Shown: positions 50,092-53,841 of the stretch, piece by piece
How the letters are laid out: each line of letters begins with the position of its first letter
How positions within the stretch are numbered: position 1 is the first letter of the stretch
DNA from: Cytophagales bacterium
GTDB taxonomy: Bacteria; Bacteroidota; Bacteroidia; Cytophagales; Cyclobacteriaceae
Length of the DNA: 53,841 nt
Assembly: GCA_020403045.1 (NCBI GenBank)
Contig: JADBYK010000064.1
Location: 1-53,841 of the forward strand
Direction: 5' to 3'
Position numbers and translations under genes: made by a program
The notes under the pieces: generated by a model
The model's input: the letters and a program-made list of their open reading frames with translations, nothing else
What the model was told of the DNA's origin: nothing
Databases searched by the model: none

Positions 50092-50733
50092 ATGAATATT
50101 TTAGTGGTTGGCCATGAATCGCAGGCGGCAGAGTGCAGGCAGAAGTTTGGTGAAACCCATCACTACGAGATTGCTGCGCAGCCAACCTCCGATTCCATCA
50201 ACTGGGCAGATGTGATCTTTGATTTTCTGTTGGAGGAAGATTCGCTGAAGCGATATGCAAAATTGCAGACGCCTGTTTTTTTGAATACTGTGTTTACCAC
50301 ACTCGCATCCCTTAAAAAGAAAAATCCGGACTTGCTCACGGTGTTTGGCTTTTGTGGCATGCCCACATTTTTTAACCGTGAATTGTTGGAAGTCAGTTTA
50401 CGTTCAACCGATCAACGAACTGATCTGGAGAAAATCTGCCAATTATTATCAACGGATTTCGCTGTTGTCGATGATCGTGTGGGCTTGGTAACACCGCGCA
50501 TCATTTGTATGATCATCAACGAAGCCTATTACACCGTGCAGGAAGGCACCGCTTCGCGCGCAGACATTGATCTGGCCATGAAGCTCGGCACCAATTATCC
50601 CTTAGGCCCTTTTGAATGGTGCAATAAAATTGGAATTGAACATGTCTACCACCTGCTCAACACCGTCTACCACGACACCCACGATGAGCGCTATAAGATT
50701 TGTGCGTTGCTGAAGAGGGATTGTTTGACGTAA
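50092..50733 (+). CDS. Truncated 3-hydroxyacyl-CoA dehydrogenase-like protein
   Basis: This 213-residue protein has the C-terminal domain of 3-hydroxyacyl-CoA dehydrogenases: VTPRIICMIINEAYYTVQEGTAS, then IDLAMKLGTNYPLGPFEWCNKIG. The N-terminal Rossmann half is shortened to about 100 residues. It starts NILVVGHESQ with no second and third glycine of the NAD-binding loop. Family members are usually near 280 residues or longer, so NAD binding is doubtful. It may be a degenerate or specialised protein rather than an active dehydrogenase. The ATG at 50092 is chosen over a TTG at 50086. Confidence 0.75.
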   Translation: MNILVVGHESQAAECRQKFGETHHYEIAAQPTSDSINWADVIFDFLLEEDSLKRYAKLQTPVFLNTVFTTLASLKKKNPDLLTVFGFCGMPTFFNRELLEVSLRSTDQRTDLEKICQLLSTDFAVVDDRVGLVTPRIICMIINEAYYTVQEGTASRADIDLAMKLGTNYPLGPFEWCNKIGIEHVYHLLNTVYHDTHDERYKICALLKRDCLT

Positions 50734-50815
50734 AATAATCATTCGGTGGTTTAGGGTGAAGTTAAATCCCGAAAGCATTATCAGCAGGCTAGAAATAAAA
50801 CCTTTTGGAACAACA

Positions 50816-52102
50816 TCAGGAAACGATCAATGTCTTTTGAATCGCATCACGAAGATCTTCCTTTACACGCATCTTGTCCGCGTACTGCGGCCATTTTTTT
50901 ACTATCCCATTGATTTGCTGGATAATTGCTTCTGGTTTTTTGATGCTCATGTTGTGAGCTACTTCCAGCATATCGGAAACGGTAATGTCTTTTCTTTTTC
51001 CGTTGACGCTTAATGATTGCTGACTTACCCAAGTGCTTGCAGGGCGGAAGGCATGACAAATGTCAAAGGCGGGCGCCAGTTTCCATTTCCCGGATTTATT
51101 CATGATGAATGAAAAGTTTTTGGTGTGATCATCACAATTTCGCGCGATAACATTAAACACCATGCGCCTGAAAAGTTCTTCGGCTTGCGGATACGGAAGC
51201 CTGAGTTGGCGCATCGTTTGGAACAATTGTTCGTAGCTGAATGAGAGCACGTCATTAAAATCAAAGTGCTGCATCGCATAGAAGCTTTGCACGTGAACCT
51301 TTTCTTTGCCGTCCGGTCGGTCAAATCTCCGCGTCATGAAATGGGCGCGACCATTTTCTTCTAGTAACTGGCATTCGGTCATTTCTATGCCGCAATCTTT
51401 TGTCATAAGGTGATAGGCCATTTCAACACGACCAAATCCTGCGGTCACGCCAAGCTGATTGTCGGTGACACCATCAAATTTGATAAGCCATTGTGAAAAT
51501 CCTTTTGGAGCATCGGCCTGCCCAGAGCGGACTTCGCGTGTGGAAGGATTATAGGCAATGATGGCCTTGGCTCTAGCGCCACCTGCAGAAGTACCAATCT
51601 TGAGAATATCCAGTAATGCCTTTTCTTCATTGCCAGTTAAACTAGTTGCAAAGTCTTGTCGGCCGGAAAGAATCTTGGTGGCCATATCAATCAGACTATC
51701 CAACTCTAATTTGGTCGTAGTATTTTTTCCTTTCGGCATGGCGGGTTCAAATTCCAAACCTCCCATTCCTCGCTCACCAATGTAACAAAGCATCTCAACC
51801 GGAGTGAGGCTGTTAGCGGGACGACCATTATGTGCAAGCCAGGCATTGATTAGCGTACTTCCGTATTTATCGGGCAATACATCCGACAAAAGCCCCGGCA
51901 ATCCTTTGAATGATGTGTTTCGAAGTTCTGGAAAGGAAAAAATGGTTTGAGATGATTCAATCGGCATTTTTATCGGTGCTATATCCCATGCGTTTTCAGC
52001 AAAGGTGGAATCAAATTCAAATGATGCCACGCCCGTATCTGAATCCCAAGCCACTGCACCGACACGTTTTTTCCAAAGGTGGATGAATGCTGTGGTTATC
52101 AT
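50816..52102 (-). CDS. hipA: HipA-family serine/threonine kinase toxin
   Basis: This 428-residue protein is a full-length HipA. The N-terminal part has the family subdomain with LPGLLSDVLPDKYGSTLIN. The Gly-rich loop is IGTSAGGARAKAIIAY, the activation region includes FMTRRFDRPDGKEK, and the catalytic loop RNCDDHTKNFSFIM is followed by LAPAFDICHA with the metal-binding Asp. HipA kinases phosphorylate tRNA synthetases or related targets and are held in check by HipB. The hipB gene ends immediately upstream. Confidence 0.92.
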   Translation of the reverse strand: MITTAFIHLWKKRVGAVAWDSDTGVASFEFDSTFAENAWDIAPIKMPIESSQTIFSFPELRNTSFKGLPGLLSDVLPDKYGSTLINAWLAHNGRPANSLTPVEMLCYIGERGMGGLEFEPAMPKGKNTTTKLELDSLIDMATKILSGRQDFATSLTGNEEKALLDILKIGTSAGGARAKAIIAYNPSTREVRSGQADAPKGFSQWLIKFDGVTDNQLGVTAGFGRVEMAYHLMTKDCGIEMTECQLLEENGRAHFMTRRFDRPDGKEKVHVQSFYAMQHFDFNDVLSFSYEQLFQTMRQLRLPYPQAEELFRRMVFNVIARNCDDHTKNFSFIMNKSGKWKLAPAFDICHAFRPASTWVSQQSLSVNGKRKDITVSDMLEVAHNMSIKKPEAIIQQINGIVKKWPQYADKMRVKEDLRDAIQKTLIVS

Positions 52103-52474
52103 TTACCAATCCGATTGTTTGTCATTTCTTTTATCCTTTTCTGATCGCTTTTTTGGCCTGGCGCGATGGCGTTTGCGCTGTTCCAACTTCGCCAGTTTCA
52201 TGGGACTTATTTGTGCAGGGAGCAGGAATTGGTTGAGTACATGAAATTGTTCAAGGCAGCGGAGCAGGCGGATCAATGTTGCCATAGTTCCTCCACTACC
52301 TTTTTCTATACGAACCAACGTCATTCGCTGAATTCCGGCAGCAATTGCCACATCTTCCTGTGTCTTATTCTGGCTTAGCCTTGTCTCACGGATAAATGCC
52401 CCCAGAACCTCCAAAACGGCAGAGTCGCTCATTTGATAGGAGATATTGCTACTATTTTCAATCAATAAAGGCAT
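52103..52474 (-). CDS. hipB: HipB-like helix-turn-helix antitoxin
   Basis: This 123-residue protein has an Xre-type helix-turn-helix (about 25-75): IRETRLSQNKTQEDVAIAAG followed by RMTLVRIEKGSGG, and a long basic tail (KRHRARPKKRSEKDKRND). A start at the ATG 14 codons inside (MSDSAVLEVLG) is possible. It overlaps no base with hipA but its stop is directly next to the hipA start, so coupling is strong. HipB represses its own operon; inverted repeats upstream fit this. Confidence 0.88.
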   Translation of the reverse strand: MPLLIENSSNISYQMSDSAVLEVLGAFIRETRLSQNKTQEDVAIAAGIQRMTLVRIEKGSGGTMATLIRLLRCLEQFHVLNQFLLPAQISPMKLAKLEQRKRHRARPKKRSEKDKRNDKQSDW

Positions 52475-52487
52475 TTTTTGTTGATAA

Positions 52488-52544
52488 TGATCTTAATTTA
52501 GATCAAATATACAAACTAATTAATGTATAAAAAAAAATACATTA
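52488..52544. promoter_or_regulatory. Operator candidates upstream of hipBA
   Basis: Two inverted repeats precede hipB: TGATCT-6-AGATCA (52488-52505) and TAATGTAT with ATACATTA (52521-52544). A further TGATCT half-site follows near 52546. Palindromes just upstream of the ATG are typical of HipB autorepression. Which one is bound is not known. Confidence 0.5.
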
Positions 52545-52585
52545 TTGATCTAAAAACCACTTATAGATATAATTTACGATCATTA

Positions 52586-52818
52586 AACCCAGATTATGCA
52601 ATGCTGACGGTACTGTCAGCATTGTATAATTGACGAATGAAAATCAACGATTTAGCCCCAAGTAAGAAAACCAAGTTGGTGATTTTCATTGTCAGGTCAG
52701 ACGATAAATGTCTGACTCTGACCGCAAGCGTCAGGAGGTTTAACCTTGACATCCGCCTCAGGCGGATCGTCAACCCCCTGGGCAAACTATGCATTCCTAA
52801 TGCATAGTTTGGGTTAAA
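52586..52818. repeat. Multi-hairpin intergenic repeat, right-end copy with partial inverted element
   Basis: At 52593-52630 a 16-bp hairpin (ATTATGCAATGCTGAC / GTCAGCATTGTATAAT) is preceded by AAACCCAG, which is the inverted form of the CTGGGTTT end of the family at 23389. Then AATGAAAATCA (52636-52646) pairs with TGATTTTCATT (52680-52690). From 52679 to 52818 follows the 140-bp block identical to 1-140 except for one base. No gene is present in 52475-53073. A further loose hairpin (ACCCGA ... TCGGGT, 52954-52984) lies before the REP palindrome. Confidence 0.8.
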
Positions 52819-53003
52819 AAATAAGCTGCCGATGGAATGGAGCGCGAAAATAGCGGCCTCAAATTGATCGATGAAGTTCTCTAAGCTCGACTATTATAAG
52901 ATGCCATAATTGATCAAAACTAAGATTACCGTGAACACCGATTTGATCCTTTTACCCGATTAAATTCTAATGCATAATTCGGGTTAAACTGCGTATCCTT
53001 CCC

Positions 53004-53033
53004 CGCAGAGTTACCCGTTTCGGGAACTCTGCG
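53004..53033. repeat. REP palindrome upstream of the transposase
   Basis: CGCAGAGTT.CCCG, TTT, CGGGAACTCTGCG forms a hairpin with one bulged base, 40 bases before the transposase ATG. It is inverted relative to the copies downstream, as is usual for REPs around RAYT genes. Confidence 0.85.
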
Positions 53034-53073
53034 CGAGTGAAAGCCTTAGAACATAAAATGCTAACTTGCCTAC

Positions 53074-53658
53074 ATGGCCGTTCGCAGGGAGATAACTGAA
53101 TATAGCGGCATTTACTTCATCACGGTTACCTGTAGTCGTTGGCTGAGGCTGTTCGAAATTGCCAATGCCTATGATGAAGTGTATAAGTGGTTTGATCACC
53201 TGAAGGGCAAAGGGCATTATATCCTTGGCTACGTGATCATGCCCAACCACATCCACGCCCTTATTGGTTTTCGACAAACGCAGGGGGCATCTATTAACTC
53301 AATCGTAGGCGAGGGCAAGCGTTTCATGTCGTACGGAATGGTGAAGCGACTGAAAATCAAAGGTGAGGAGGGAATATTGACACAATTGACTGAACTCGTT
53401 AATACAACAGACAGGAAGCGGGGCAAAATACACGAAGTATTTGAGCCTTCGTTTGATTGGAAGGAATGCCGTAACAACAAATTCATTGAGCAAAAATTGA
53501 ACTACATCCATACAAACCCTTGCCGAGGAGCGTGGGATTTGGTCGCGGATGAATGTGAATATCCGCATAGTTCGGCACGGTTTTATGCTACTGGTGAGCA
53601 AGGAACATATGCGGTTACGAACTACCCCGAACTTGAAGATGTTGACTTAACGAAGTAA
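53074..53658 (+). CDS. REP-associated tyrosine transposase (RAYT, IS200/IS605-like Y1)
   Basis: This 194-residue protein is a Y1 HUH transposase. MPNHIHALI carries the HxH metal site and QKLNYIHTNPC the catalytic Tyr. YFITVTCSRWLRLF at the start and PHSSARFY near the end are typical of RAYTs. Such enzymes bind and nick single-stranded REP hairpins and are usually single-copy, domesticated relatives of IS200 transposases. REP palindromes with the same arms lie at 53004 and from 53674 onwards, supporting a functional unit. The 3' end of this gene is included in the tandem repeat that follows. Confidence 0.92.
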   Translation: MAVRREITEYSGIYFITVTCSRWLRLFEIANAYDEVYKWFDHLKGKGHYILGYVIMPNHIHALIGFRQTQGASINSIVGEGKRFMSYGMVKRLKIKGEEGILTQLTELVNTTDRKRGKIHEVFEPSFDWKECRNNKFIEQKLNYIHTNPCRGAWDLVADECEYPHSSARFYATGEQGTYAVTNYPELEDVDLTK

Positions 53659-53673
53659 ATTGAGCCAATAGAG

Positions 53674-53703
53674 CGCAGAGTTCCCGAAACGGGTAACTCT
53701 GCG
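53674..53703. repeat. REP palindrome, downstream copy 1
   Basis: CGCAGAGTTCCCG, AAA, CGGG.AACTCTGCG. It is the reverse complement of 53004-53033 and lies 16 bases after the transposase stop. Confidence 0.85.
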
Positions 53704-53736
53704 AAGAATGAAACGAAGTAAATTGAGCCAATAGAG

Positions 53737-53766
53737 CGCAGAGTTCCCGAAACGGGTAACTCTGCG
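53737..53766. repeat. REP palindrome, downstream copy 2
   Basis: This is an exact copy of 53674-53703, 63 bases further on, in a tandem unit that begins in the last codons of the transposase gene but lacks 18 bases of them. Confidence 0.85.
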
Positions 53767-53817
53767 AAGAATGAACTTGAAGATGTTGACTTAACGAAGT
53801 AAATTGAGCCAATAGAG

Positions 53818-53841
53818 CGCAGAGTTCCCGAAACGGGTAAC
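53818..53841. repeat. REP palindrome, downstream copy 3 (cut by window end)
   Basis: The palindrome begins at 53818, 81 bases after the previous copy, and is cut at the window end. The unit between contains the full repeated 3' end of the transposase gene. Confidence 0.8.

Noticed and set aside
53615-53812. Minus-strand open frame with internal repeats
   Set aside because: It is created by the tandem REP units and the repeated transposase end; the protein repeats only mirror the DNA repeats.
1-53841. tRNA, rRNA and tmRNA genes
   Set aside because: Reading the intergenic stretches, I saw no cloverleaf with CCA-adjacent acceptor stem and no rRNA-like block. A covariance search would be needed for certainty.

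Overview
The window looks like a chromosomal piece of a Bacteroidota bacterium, most likely of the Cytophagales type. The evidence is a full core set of the type IX secretion/gliding machinery (SprF/PorP, GldK, GldL, GldM, GldN), DUF4271 and DUF4286 proteins, LytTR and TPR/HisKA_3 signalling pairs, and promoter-like TAnnTTTG boxes close to several start codons. The species cannot be named. Both ends lie in repeated DNA: bases 1-140 recur at 52679-52818 with one mismatch, and the right edge stops inside a palindrome array. The window is therefore probably a contig broken at repeats.

Layout. 1-3235: small cargo genes (an HNH-type nuclease, an exported amidohydrolase, a hicBA toxin-antitoxin pair whose hicA carries a nonsense codon) separated by structured repeats. 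3240-10634: a LuxR-type two-component pair next to an unusual cassette of two small unknown proteins, three DUF2589-family proteins, a small zinc-ribbon-like protein and a membrane-anchored GH25 muramidase. This cassette is preceded by two copies of a 16-bp operator-like motif and two copies of a structured leader. 10940-12226: a membrane-anchored papain-like cysteine peptidase. 12238-19247: a type III-like restriction-modification island (Res, Mod, an unknown protein and a frameshifted nuclease-like gene). 19350-21914: a large exported unknown protein and a gene remnant. 21978-25204: a second cassette with a peptidoglycan-hydrolase-like protein, a C1-family cysteine peptidase and small unknowns, again with the 16-bp motif. 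25338-28199: a second two-component system with a TerB-like protein and a receiver domain that has lost its phospho-acceptor Asp. A 23-bp-spaced operator array brackets this locus. 28350-36855: housekeeping and sensing genes (trans-sulfuration enzyme, GNAT, Uma2 protein, UvrA, LytS/LytTR pair, HemW). 37065-44915: DUF4271, HemD-like, SprF/PorP and gldKLMN, closed by a strong terminator. 44974-50733: housekeeping (GNAT, DUF4286, AlaDH/PNT-type dehydrogenase, AIM24-like, GltX, RidA, degenerate hydroxyacyl-CoA dehydrogenase). 50816-52474: hipBA. 52475-53841: structured repeats and a REP-associated tyrosine transposase with its own REP palindromes.

The most interesting material is (i) the two parallel loci that combine a LuxR-family two-component system with peptidoglycan hydrolases, cysteine peptidases and DUF2589 proteins and share a 7-2-7 inverted-repeat operator candidate; (ii) the twice-repeated leader RNA candidate ahead of consecutive genes in the DUF2589 cassette; (iii) the 23-bp-periodic operator array; and (iv) a family of multi-hairpin repeats whose stem sequences differ completely while pairing is kept. 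No search or folding program was run: family names come from recognised motifs, and regulatory assignments are inference.
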